DNA of 15,351 nucleotides from SCQX01 sp035720945 (GTDB taxonomy: Bacteria; Pseudomonadota; Gammaproteobacteria; Burkholderiales; Burkholderiaceae_B), in NCBI GenBank assembly GCA_035720945.1, contig DASTNK010000105.1:1-15351 (forward strand), written 5' to 3'. Below, piece after piece: positions 1-6,627 of this stretch. The notes below the pieces were generated by a model. It saw only the letters and a program-made list of their open reading frames with translations, searched no databases and was not told where the DNA came from. A program made the position numbers and the translations under genes. Each line of letters starts with the position of its first letter. The first letter of the stretch is position 1.

Positions 1-586
1 CCGGCCCTACAAGGTGGTGAAATACGCCACAGACATTACCCGACGCTTTACCGCGGCGCAGGCTCTGAGTGACGCGGTCGAGGATCTGAAACAAAATGCC
101 GGTCGCGCCTCCGAGGCCAACGGCCTGGCCAACGAAGCCTCCGGCGTCGCGCGCCAGGGTGGCGAGAACGTGCAAAGCGTCGTCTCCACCATGCAGACCA
201 TCACCGATAGTTCGCGCCGGATTTCCGAGATCATCGGCGTGATGGACAACATTGCCTTTCAGACCAATATTCTTGCTCTGAACGCTGCCGTCGAGGCCGC
301 GCGAGCGGGCCAGCACGGCAAGGGCTTCGCCGTGGTGGCGGCCGAAGTCCGCAGCCTGGCTCAGAACAGCGCCACGGCGGCACGCGAGATCCGGAGCCTA
401 ATCATGACGTCGGTCGAGCAGATAGACAATGGGGCGGTGCAGGTCCAGTCGGCCGGGAAAATCATGAAAGACATCATGGCTTCCTCACACCGGGTGACCG
501 AGATCATGAAGAAAGTTGTTGACGCGTCTCTGGCCCAGTCCATGAAACTGGATCAGGTGACGGCTGATCTGACGCGGGCGGCGTGA
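1..586 (+). CDS. Methyl-accepting chemotaxis protein, C-terminal part (5' end outside window)
   Basis: The reading frame is open from base 2, so the gene begins left of the window; the GTG codons at 14 and 17 are internal. The first visible residues (RPYKVVKYATDIT) look like the last strand of a PAS domain, as in cytoplasmic or Aer-like PAS receptors. The rest is the MCP signalling coiled coil, with the family's hairpin tip IAFQTNILALNAAVEAARAG followed by GFAVVAAEVRSLAQ. This tip contacts the kinase CheA and the adaptor CheW, so the product is a chemotaxis signal transducer. Two things are odd. Only about 70 residues separate the PAS end from the tip. The C-terminal helix also stops soon after the tip-distal heptads (ends LDQVTADLTRAA), without the usual VTQMDEVTQQNA-like stretch or any CheR-docking pentapeptide. 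The receptor may therefore be a short class or a trimmed copy. The ligand cannot be inferred here. Confidence 0.9.
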   Translation, partial: RPYKVVKYATDITRRFTAAQALSDAVEDLKQNAGRASEANGLANEASGVARQGGENVQSVVSTMQTITDSSRRISEIIGVMDNIAFQTNILALNAAVEAARAGQHGKGFAVVAAEVRSLAQNSATAAREIRSLIMTSVEQIDNGAVQVQSAGKIMKDIMASSHRVTEIMKKVVDASLAQSMKLDQVTADLTRAA

Positions 587-650
587 GGGGGGTCGGGTTC
601 GGCGACCGGGGCACGGACGCAGCCGCGTGGCGATGCGAAGAACGTGCTGC

Positions 651-681
651 AGCGCCTTACCGACAGGCGCTTCGCTATTTT
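651..681 (+). terminator. Possible Rho-independent terminator after the MCP gene
   Basis: AGCGCCT (651-657) pairs with AGGCGCT (665-671) across a 7-base loop, and CTATTTT follows closely. It lies 65 bases past the MCP stop codon in the right orientation. The T-tract is short and begins a few bases after the stem, so the call is moderate. Confidence 0.4.
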
Positions 682-830
682 GACGTGTGTTGATAGCCGA
701 CGCCGGTGTCGAGGGTTCCGTAGAACTGCACGCCCGATTGTGACGCGGAACCCGCGCCACGCGACGAGGGGCCGGTGCAAGCCCCGAGCGTAATGAGAAT
801 TGCGAGGCAAAAGAGCAGTTTTGCAATCAT
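675..830 (-). CDS. Small lipoprotein (51 aa) with porin-like C-terminal strand
   Basis: This short minus-strand gene encodes a 51-residue protein beginning MIAKLLFCLAILITLGAC. That is a short basic start, a hydrophobic core and a lipobox (LGAC, Cys18), so signal peptidase II should cut before Cys18 and leave a lipidated mature protein of about 34 residues. After a Ser/Gly-rich linker the protein ends GVQFYGTLDTGVGYQHTSK. That tail resembles the first beta-strand of Gram-negative porins (the 'LYGxxDxGxxY' pattern), without a barrel following. I have the impression that similar tiny lipoproteins with this tail occur in Bordetella and Achromobacter; no function is known to me. The ATG at 830 was chosen because the signal peptide starts there, although the frame stays open upstream to 1043. 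The ribosome-binding site is weak (GGATGG about 10 bases upstream). It lies 65 bases downstream of the RES gene on the same strand. Confidence 0.65.
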   Translation of the reverse strand: MIAKLLFCLAILITLGACTGPSSRGAGSASQSGVQFYGTLDTGVGYQHTSK

Positions 831-895
831 GGGGTTTATCCATCCCGCCCGTGCGGGCCATACGTATCGTACGTGTTTAACGCGCCATTTACAGG

Positions 896-1351
896 TTATT
901 TCGAAAACAACCTCTGGTCCCAACGCACGACCTCCGGGTCGGAGACCCGTATCCTGATGGCGTCCGAATGCCGTGGATTGACCAGCACGTTCCATTCGAG
1001 GCGTGCGACCACCGATGGTACGATCAGCAGCGCTGTTTTGCATGCGTCAAGCCACGCGTCGCCGATTTTCCGGGCGCCGGCGCTGTCCTCGAGATCCCAG
1101 CCAGGGGGCAGGCCCTCGAGCAGGTATCGCGTAGTGGATAGCTCGTCGGACACGTTGGCCGCCACGCACTGGTGCGACGGAGGCACTTTGCCGATGTTTG
1201 TGTGCGCGAGCACCTCAAGCATTGCACCGGCATAGGTCATTGAAGCATAGATCACCGGTCTGCCTGGGCTGTTCCAGCGCCCACCCAGCAGCGCCGCCCC
1301 GGTGCCGTCCCAGATTGGGTGGCGCGAGCTTGCGATACGGTACAGCTGCAT
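896..1351 (-). CDS. RES-domain toxin (NAD+-targeting family) of a type II toxin-antitoxin pair
   Basis: The protein has 151 residues, a typical length for stand-alone RES toxins such as MbcT, ParT and Res. Conserved features are visible in order: GGRWNSPGRPVIYAS (Arg25, Tyr35), the helix with AMLEVLAH (Glu46), and VPSVVARLEWNVLVNPRH (Ser113, Asn124, His127). The Arg, Glu and Ser named here are those that give the RES family its name. Characterised members degrade or phosphorolyse NAD+, or ADP-ribosylate a metabolic enzyme; which activity applies here cannot be told. The ATG begins at the base right after the TAG of the upstream antitoxin gene (1352-1354), so the two are translationally coupled and have no independent promoter between them. 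No truncation is seen. Confidence 0.88.
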   Translation of the reverse strand: MQLYRIASSRHPIWDGTGAALLGGRWNSPGRPVIYASMTYAGAMLEVLAHTNIGKVPPSHQCVAANVSDELSTTRYLLEGLPPGWDLEDSAGARKIGDAWLDACKTALLIVPSVVARLEWNVLVNPRHSDAIRIRVSDPEVVRWDQRLFSK

Positions 1352-1780
1352 CTAGGCGGCAAGCCCGTGATGGACGGCCCAAAGGATGCGCTCCACGCGC
1401 TGGGCGCCGATCTCGGTGAAGGCCACATCCAGCGGTGCGCGCCCTTCGAGCATCGGGTGCGGCGCATGGAGAAACCGCCTGGCGTCTTCGTTTGACTCGA
1501 GCACATAGGCGGCGGTGGCGAAGACCCGCGCCAGGCGCTCGGTGCGTTCTGATTCCTCGGGACTCAGGCGTCCTTTGCGGCGCTTGAATGTGCCCTCTGG
1601 CACGATTCGGTACAGCAGCGGCAGGATCTGCTCGCGGCGTTCCACCAACTGCCCGACGATGGCCCGGAGGGCGGCCTTGCGGATACCGTTGGCCACCGTC
1701 GCGTCAAGTTCAGCGAACGTTTTCGGCAGGGGCTCGAGCCCCATGATGGTGCCGATTTGATCAGCCCGAAGCGCAAGCAT
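1352..1780 (-). CDS. Xre/MbcA/ParS-type antitoxin (DUF2384) paired with the RES toxin
   Basis: The product has 142 residues. The C-terminal half (about 88-142) carries the DUF2384 signature: LARVFATAAYVLESNEDA, then the PHPMLEGRAPLDVAFTEIG segment, then RVERILWAVHHGLAA, the part that covers the toxin's active site in solved complexes of the family. The N-terminal half starts with the family-typical IMGLEPLPKTFAELDATVANGI, followed by a helical segment likely used for DNA binding and dimerisation. The ATG at 1780 sits 5-6 bases after GAGGG. The gene is first in the two-gene operon and abuts the toxin gene. Antitoxins of this type normally repress their own promoter, and a promoter with an overlapping palindrome is present just upstream. 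Confidence 0.88.
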   Translation of the reverse strand: MLALRADQIGTIMGLEPLPKTFAELDATVANGIRKAALRAIVGQLVERREQILPLLYRIVPEGTFKRRKGRLSPEESERTERLARVFATAAYVLESNEDARRFLHAPHPMLEGRAPLDVAFTEIGAQRVERILWAVHHGLAA

Positions 1781-1808
1781 GGTACCCTCTGAACTAGTAT
1801 TGAATGAT

Positions 1809-1818
1809 GCATTAATGC
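1809..1818. promoter_or_regulatory. Palindrome GCATTAATGC, possible antitoxin operator
   Basis: A perfect 10-base palindrome overlaps the -10 hexamer of the predicted antitoxin promoter, where a self-repressing Xre antitoxin would be expected to bind. It is seen in the sequence; the binding protein is inferred. Confidence 0.4.
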
Positions 1819-1843
1819 TAGATCAGTTGATACTTTTTGACAA
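1815..1843 (-). promoter_or_regulatory. Predicted sigma-70 promoter of the Xre-RES operon
   Basis: On the minus strand, TTGTCA (1843-1838; 5 of 6 consensus bases) is followed after exactly 17 bases by TAGCAT (1820-1815; 4 of 6). A start near 1808 would give a leader of about 28 bases before the antitoxin ATG at 1780. The same 77-base gap also holds the 5' side of the divergent LysR remnant. Confidence 0.5.
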
Positions 1844-1857
1844 GTGAGTGCCCAGCC

Positions 1858-2179
1858 ATGAACTATGACTTGGTCACGCTGGATCTTCTGGTGACGGTGG
1901 CCGAGTGCAAGAACCTCACCCGGGCCGCCCAGCGCAAACATTTGGCGCCTTCGGCGGTCAGCAAGCGTATCCAAGAGTTTGAGGAGCGGGTTGGCGCGGT
2001 ACTGCTGGCGCGGAATTCCCGTGGCGTGGAGCTCACCCCAGAGGGGCAATCCATCGTGTTTCATGCCCGCAAGCCGCAGGGTGTTTGACTTCAAAATCCG
2101 GATCAGCAGTTTTGAATGCATGTGCCAGATGGTCGGGGCCAGCCTCTACGCCGCATTGAGCCGGGCTTCCGCCTCATAG
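1858..2179 (+). pseudogene. LysR-type regulator remnant (DNA-binding domain plus scrap of C-terminus)
   Basis: The frame from ATG 1858 gives an intact LysR winged helix-turn-helix: NLTRAAQRKHLAPSAVSKRI, then LARNSRGVELTPEGQSIVFHARK. Homology ends at about 2074 and the frame stops at 2088. From about 2081, in the next frame, the sequence reads FDFKIRISSFECMCQMVGAS followed by a degenerate SRASAS stop. That matches the late effector-domain pattern of LysR proteins (SFExMCxMVxAGLGxxxLPxA). Nearly the whole co-inducer domain between the two parts is missing, roughly 140-150 residues judged from the usual 300-residue length, and the parts are out of frame. The gene cannot make a working sensor, though an 80-residue DNA-binding fragment could still be made. 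An upstream TTG at 1837 is also in frame; ATG 1858 matches the usual LysR start. It diverges from the Xre-RES pair. Confidence 0.8.
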
Positions 2180-2244
2180 GCTTGTGGGTTTCCTGGGGCC
2201 GTGATTCACGGGCTTTGTGTGACGTCCGCTTCCCATGCCTGAAC

Positions 2245-2275
2245 AGCCTGGCACCTTGTGCACCGGTGCCAGGCT
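2245..2275. terminator. Strong hairpin between the LysR remnant and ttuB, probable terminator
   Basis: GCCTGGCACC (2246-2255) pairs perfectly with GGTGCCAGGC (2265-2274), and A2245-T2275 adds an eleventh pair; the loop is 9 bases. On the plus strand TTTGTAT follows, which suits termination of rightward transcription. On the minus strand the hairpin lies 75 bases past the ttuB stop but has no T-tract, so there it could mark a processed 3' end of the ttu message instead. Confidence 0.5.
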
Positions 2276-2349
2276 TTGTATGACTACAGCATGGTTCTAT
2301 CAGTCAAGAATCCTAAGGAAAAATGGGATCCGCACGCCTTGGGCAAATC

Positions 2350-3639
2350 TCACGATTCGGCTGCCGCGACAGCCATCCTCCCTGAACGCGCCAGAAGCAG
2401 CGTCAGGACAGCGGAGAGCACAAGCAACCCGGCGACGAAATACAGGCCACCGCTGAAACTGCCTGTATGATCCTTGACCCATCCGATCATGGCCGGGCCG
2501 GCGAATCCCCCGAGATTGCCAATGGAATTGATGGTGGCGATGCCAGTGGCGGCCGCCGCGCCTGAAAGGAACGTGGTGGGCATGGTCCACAGTGACGGCT
2601 TGGCGCAGCTGATTCCGATATTGACGAGCGTCAGAGCGGAAATCAAGCCGACAATGCTGTTGGCGCCAGCCGCCACAATCAGACCGATCGCCGCTGCCAG
2701 ACAGGCCAGCACCACATGCCAGGTGCGCTCGCCGGTTCGGTCGGAATGGCGGGACCACAAGACCATCGCGATCACGGAAACAATGGGGGGAATGGCATTC
2801 AGAAAGCCAACCGTCATGGACGAGACGCCCAGATGCCTGATGATCTGGGGAGCCCATATGCCGAGTGTATACAGGCCCGCCGAAGTACCGAAGTAGATGA
2901 GGGCGAGAGCCAGCACACGCGGGTTGGTCACGCCGCTCAGGAGCCCGTGTTTTGCGTTCTTTACCGTCGACGCTTCTTCACGCATGGCATTGATCAGCCA
3001 GGCGCGCTCATCGTCCTTCAGCCATTTGGCCTGTTCAGGCTTGTCGGTCATATAAAAGAAAACCACCACCGCGAGCACGAGCGCCGGGACCGCCTCCGCG
3101 ATGAAAAGCCATTGCCAGCCCGCCAGACCCATGAATCCGTGCATCTGCAGGAACGCCGCGGAGATCGGTGAGCCGAGCGCGGTGGACAGTGGCGCCGCCG
3201 CCATGAACAACGCGGTGACGCCCGCGCGGTGACGCGCGGGGAACCAGTAGCTGAGGTAGAGAATGATCCCGGGGAAGAAACCGGCTTCGGCGGCGCCGAG
3301 CAGGAATCGCACCACATAGAAGCTGGTCGGCCCCTGAATAAAAGCCATTGCTCCCGAAATGACGCCCCACGTGAGCATGACGCGGGCGATCCACAATCTG
3401 GCCCCGACTTTATGCAATACGATGTTCGAAGGCACTTCGAACAGGAAGTAGCCCCAAAAAAAAATACCGGCGCCGAAACCGAGAATGGAGGCGGAGAAGC
3501 CCAGGTCCGCGTTCATGGTCAGCGATGCGAAACCCAGGTTCACGCGATCGATGTAGGCAACGAAGTACAGAATCATGATGAAGGGTACGATGCGCCAGCT
3601 GATCCGCCGCATCGTGCGTTTTTCAATGTCTTTATCCAC
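2350..3639 (-). CDS. ttuB: MFS transporter of the anion:cation symporter family, probable tartrate permease
   Basis: The product has 429 residues and the expected 12 membrane segments. The N-terminus (MRRISWRIVPFIMILYFVAY IDRVNLGFA, in two parts) and the segment FFWGYFLFEVPSNIVLHKVG are hallmarks of the ACS family (phthalate, glucarate and tartrate permeases; TtuB of Agrobacterium vitis). A charged loop near residues 210-235 (TDKPEQAKWLKDDERAWL) separates the two six-helix halves, as usual. It should import tartrate or a related hydroxy-dicarboxylate with protons. The GTG at 3639 was chosen because AAGGAGA (3652-3646) lies 6 bases before it; the frame stays open to 4170, but that stretch overlaps ttuE in another frame. 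It is the last gene of the ttu run, 95 bases after ttuE. The substrate assignment rests mainly on the neighbours. Confidence 0.85.
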   Translation of the reverse strand: MDKDIEKRTMRRISWRIVPFIMILYFVAYIDRVNLGFASLTMNADLGFSASILGFGAGIFFWGYFLFEVPSNIVLHKVGARLWIARVMLTWGVISGAMAFIQGPTSFYVVRFLLGAAEAGFFPGIILYLSYWFPARHRAGVTALFMAAAPLSTALGSPISAAFLQMHGFMGLAGWQWLFIAEAVPALVLAVVVFFYMTDKPEQAKWLKDDERAWLINAMREEASTVKNAKHGLLSGVTNPRVLALALIYFGTSAGLYTLGIWAPQIIRHLGVSSMTVGFLNAIPPIVSVIAMVLWSRHSDRTGERTWHVVLACLAAAIGLIVAAGANSIVGLISALTLVNIGISCAKPSLWTMPTTFLSGAAAATGIATINSIGNLGGFAGPAMIGWVKDHTGSFSGGLYFVAGLLVLSAVLTLLLARSGRMAVAAAES

Positions 3640-3645
3640 AGAATG

Positions 3646-3652
3646 TCTCCTT
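3646..3652 (-). promoter_or_regulatory. Ribosome-binding site that fixes the ttuB start
   Basis: AAGGAGA on the minus strand, 6 bases before GTG 3639. It decides between this start and the longer open frame that runs back into ttuE. Confidence 0.75.
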
Positions 3653-3704
3653 TCTTCTATGTTGGTCAGTCGTGTACCGATCACGAAATATGAAATGCCG
3701 CGTC

Positions 3705-3725
3705 GCGGGAGATATCCGACCCCGC
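3705..3725 (-). other. Weak hairpin between ttuE and ttuB
   Basis: GCGGGA (3705-3710) can pair with CCCCGC (3720-3725), with one wobble pair when read as minus-strand RNA, around a 9-base loop. It has no T-tract. It lies just after the ttuE stop and might shield the 3' end or separate ttuB in the message. The stem is short and could be chance in GC-rich DNA. Confidence 0.25.
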
Positions 3726-3734
3726 TCCCGGCGG

Positions 3735-5210
3735 TTACCGCTGGAAAACCTGAGGTCTTGCCTGGGTATCGTTTTGGCTGGCCTCCACTCGCCGAATTGT
3801 CGCGATGTGTAGAAGATTGGTCGTGCCTGGAATGCCAAACGGCATGCCGGCGGAAACGACCACGGTTTGCCCTGGCGCACCCAACCCCTCCTTGCGGACC
3901 GTGTCGCATGCCAGTTCGCTGACCTCCAGGGGATCGACCACCAGGGGGCTGACCACCGGATGCACCCCCCAGACGAGGGCCAGGCGTTGCGCGACGGCTT
4001 CGTGAGGGGTCATGCTGATGATGCGGGTGAGGGGCCGTTCGCGCGCGAGACGCATGGCCGAGTAGCCGGAGCTTGTATAGGCGACGTTGGCGACTGGATT
4101 CAGCAGCGTGGTGATATGGCGTATCGCGTGGCCGATCGCATCGGCGCTTGTGGCGGTGCGCGGCGCGCAACGGGACGCGACGATGCCTTCCCGATAGTGC
4201 GGATCGTCTTCTGTGCGGCAGATGATGCGGTCCATCATCCGAACGGATTCAATCGGGAATCCGCCGGCCGCCGATTCGGCCGAGAGCATGACGGCATCGA
4301 CACCGTCGTACACCGCCGTCGCGACGTCCGACGCCTCCGCGCGGGTCGGCACCGGTGTGCCCACCATCGATTCCAGCATTTGCGTGGCGATGATCACCGG
4401 CTTTCCCGCATTGCGGCAGGCACGTACGATTTGCTTCTGGATGGCCGGGACGCGCTCCGGCGGAATCTCCACCCCCAGATCGCCCCGGGCGACCATCACG
4501 GCATCGGCCGCTTCCACGATGCCTTCCAGATCGCGAATCGCGGCGGGCTTTTCCAGCTTTGCCAGAATGCCCGCTCGATCTTTGACGATCCGGCGAACTT
4601 CCAGAATATCCTCGACACGCTGCACGAATGACAGCGCGACCCAGTTCACGCCGAGCGACAGGCCGAATTCCAGATCACGCCGGTCTTTCTCCGTGATGGC
4701 CGCCACGGGCAGTATGACGTCGGGGATGTTCACCCCCTTGCGCTCCGAAAGCACGCCTCCGGTGATGACCGTTGTTTGCGCGAGGTCCGGGCCACAGCGT
4801 TCTACCTTCAACTGGATGCGGCCATCGTCCAGTAACAGCGCCGTGCCTGGCCGCAGCGCCGTGAAGATCTCCGGATGAGGCAATGCGACCCGGGTGGCGT
4901 CGCCAGGCGAGGCCGTGTCGAGGTCGAGCCGGAATGCCGCGCCGGGTTCGAGCGTGATCGGGCCGTTGGTAAACACGCCTATGCGCAGCTTCGGGCCTTG
5001 CAGGTCCAGAAGTATGCCGATGGGACTCCCCACATCCCGCTCGATGGCGCGGATCGTGTCGTACCGTTGCTGGTGGTCCGCGTGGGTGCCATGGCTCAGG
5101 TTGAGACGGAACACATCGGCCCCCGCGTGGTAGAGGGCTTCAATGGTTTTTCTGTCGGAGCTCGATGGTCCGAGCGTGGCAATGATCTTTGCGTTGCGGC
5201 GGCGGGCCAT
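3735..5210 (-). CDS. ttuE: Pyruvate kinase of the tartrate operon
   Basis: The enzyme transfers phosphate from phosphoenolpyruvate to ADP, giving pyruvate and ATP. The protein has 491 residues, slightly longer than E. coli PykF. The barrel residues are in place: Arg35 and Asn37 (VFRLNLSHG), catalytic Lys218 and metal ligand Glu220 (AKLEKP), Asp244 (ARGDLGVEIP), Thr276 (IIATQMLE), and the signature PTRAEASDVATAVYDGVDAV. A B-domain lies at about 70-170 and an allosteric C-domain after about 345. The ATG begins 3 bases after the ttuD stop, and its ribosome-binding site AGGAGA overlaps the end of ttuD, so the two are coupled. A pyruvate kinase inside a tartrate operon matches ttuE of A. vitis; a second, housekeeping pyk elsewhere is inferred, not seen. 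Confidence 0.93.
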   Translation of the reverse strand: MARRRNAKIIATLGPSSSDRKTIEALYHAGADVFRLNLSHGTHADHQQRYDTIRAIERDVGSPIGILLDLQGPKLRIGVFTNGPITLEPGAAFRLDLDTASPGDATRVALPHPEIFTALRPGTALLLDDGRIQLKVERCGPDLAQTTVITGGVLSERKGVNIPDVILPVAAITEKDRRDLEFGLSLGVNWVALSFVQRVEDILEVRRIVKDRAGILAKLEKPAAIRDLEGIVEAADAVMVARGDLGVEIPPERVPAIQKQIVRACRNAGKPVIIATQMLESMVGTPVPTRAEASDVATAVYDGVDAVMLSAESAAGGFPIESVRMMDRIICRTEDDPHYREGIVASRCAPRTATSADAIGHAIRHITTLLNPVANVAYTSSGYSAMRLARERPLTRIISMTPHEAVAQRLALVWGVHPVVSPLVVDPLEVSELACDTVRKEGLGAPGQTVVVSAGMPFGIPGTTNLLHIATIRRVEASQNDTQARPQVFQR

Positions 5211-5213
5211 TCG

Positions 5214-6527
5214 TTATTCTCCTGTGCGCCCGATGTAGATCGCGCGGAAATCGTTGACGTTCGTGAGCGTCGGCCCGGTGATGATCGAGTCGCCCAGCGC
5301 CTGGAAGAACCCATGCCCGTCGTTGTCTTCGAGCCGGTGGATCGGGCTGATGCCGAGGGAGCGGGCGTGTGCGAGCGAGTCGGGACGGAGCCGCGCTCCG
5401 GCGATGTCGGCTTTCCCGTCCGCCCCGTCGGTGTCACCCGCGATCGAGAAGATATCGGGCTCGCCGCTCAGCGCCAGGCCAAGCGAAAGCAGGAATTCCA
5501 CGTTGCGGCCGCCACACCCGGCGCCTGTGACGGTGACGGTTGTTTCGCCTCCCGACAGCAGAACACAGGGGGCGCGGAAAGGTTGCCCATGGCGACGGAC
5601 CTGCCGTGCGATACCGGCCATCACCACGCCGACATCACGTGCTTCCCCTTCTATCGAATCGCCCAGTATGTAAGCGTCCACCCCACGTTCGCGAGCGACC
5701 GCGGCCGCCGCTTCGAGCGCCATCTGGGGGGTTGCGATGACATGGGTGTCGATCGGGGGCAGCCGGGCGTCGCCGGGCTTGAGCGTTTCCGTGAGTCCCT
5801 TCTCAAGCATCGCGATCACGGTGGCCGGGACAGGAATCTTGTAGCGACGCAGGATGTCCAGTGCGTCCGAGCAACGGGTCGGATCCGGAACCGTGGGGCC
5901 CGAGGCGATGTCGCTGACAGTGTCGGCGGGTACGTCGGAGATGATCAGGTTCACCACTCTCGCGGGATGGCAGGCGGCCGCCAGATGCCCGCCCTTGATC
6001 GCCGATAGATGCCTGCGCACGCAGTTCATCTCCGTGATCGTCGCGCCGCTTGCGAGCAGGGCCTGATTGATGTCCTGCTTGGTATCCATGCCAATCCCTT
6101 CGGCGGGCAAGGGCAGCAGAGAGGATCCTCCGCCCGATATCAGACAAATCACCAGGTCATCGGCGCTGAGTCCCGAGACCATCTCGAGCATGCGCTTGGT
6201 GGCCCGGTGGCCGTTGGCGTCGGGAATCGGGTGGGCCGCCTCGACGATCTCGATGCGGGCGCAGGGAACGCCATACCCATATCTCGTGATCACGAGTCCC
6301 GCCAGTGGCGCTGGCCAGTGGTCTTCCACGGCTTTGGCCATCGCCGCCGACGCCTTCCCGGCACCAATCACCAGGGTCCGGCCCCGGGGCGGGGCGGGCA
6401 GGAACGCGGGGATGCGCCGTGCGGGCTGGGCGGCGGCTATCGCTGCCTGAAACATGTCATCCAGCAAGTGCTCGACCGAGTTCTCGACCGTGGGACAAGG
6501 CAATACCGCCTCGTAGGGCTCACTCAT
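5214..6527 (-). CDS. ttuD: Hydroxypyruvate reductase / glycerate kinase, MOFRL family
   Basis: The protein has 437 residues in two domains. The N-terminal GckA-type domain (about 25-260) includes VIGAGKASAAMAKA, the nucleotide-loop-like CLISGGGSSLLPLP, and NCVRRHLSAIKGG. The C-terminal MOFRL domain (about 315-430) includes LLSGGETTVTVTGAGCGGRN and SIAGDTDGADG. TtuD of A. vitis was described as hydroxypyruvate reductase, while close relatives phosphorylate D-glycerate at carbon 2. The kinase role would feed 2-phosphoglycerate to enolase and then to the adjacent pyruvate kinase, which fits the operon best. The ATG at 6527 follows AGGA by 6 bases. The family core begins only near residue 22 (HLLDDMFQAAIAAAQPAR), so a later start is conceivable. 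It lies 100 bases after ttuC and 3 bases before ttuE. Confidence 0.9.
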   Translation of the reverse strand: MSEPYEAVLPCPTVENSVEHLLDDMFQAAIAAAQPARRIPAFLPAPPRGRTLVIGAGKASAAMAKAVEDHWPAPLAGLVITRYGYGVPCARIEIVEAAHPIPDANGHRATKRMLEMVSGLSADDLVICLISGGGSSLLPLPAEGIGMDTKQDINQALLASGATITEMNCVRRHLSAIKGGHLAAACHPARVVNLIISDVPADTVSDIASGPTVPDPTRCSDALDILRRYKIPVPATVIAMLEKGLTETLKPGDARLPPIDTHVIATPQMALEAAAAVARERGVDAYILGDSIEGEARDVGVVMAGIARQVRRHGQPFRAPCVLLSGGETTVTVTGAGCGGRNVEFLLSLGLALSGEPDIFSIAGDTDGADGKADIAGARLRPDSLAHARSLGISPIHRLEDNDGHGFFQALGDSIITGPTLTNVNDFRAIYIGRTGE

Positions 6528-6556
6528 GGTGGTCCTGGTTTTGTTGGGGAATGGAT

Positions 6557-6597
6557 CCGGCGGTCAACGCACGCGCCGGGGTGCGTTGACCCGCCGG
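6557..6597 (-). other. Long GC-rich hairpin between ttuC and ttuD
   Basis: CCGGCGGTCAACGCAC (6557-6572) pairs with the 17-base arm at 6581-6597 (GTGCGTTGA, one unpaired C, CCGCCGG) across an 8-base loop, giving 16 pairs with a single bulge. No T-run follows on the minus strand, so it is not a classical terminator. A hairpin of this strength between two genes of one operon often stabilises the upstream message or limits read-through. It begins 30 bases after the ttuC stop. Confidence 0.6.
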
Positions 6598-6627
6598 TGA
6601 AATCGACGGAAGGTTCGCCTTTTGGTA

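Noticed and set aside
831..1043. N-terminal extension of the small lipoprotein frame by 71 codons
   Set aside because: It would bury the signal peptide inside the protein and overlaps the RES toxin gene; the lipobox is at the right distance only from ATG 830.
3640..4170. Open frame extending ttuB upstream by 177 codons
   Set aside because: It overlaps ttuE in another frame, has no MFS-like content, and the GTG at 3639 has a strong ribosome-binding site.
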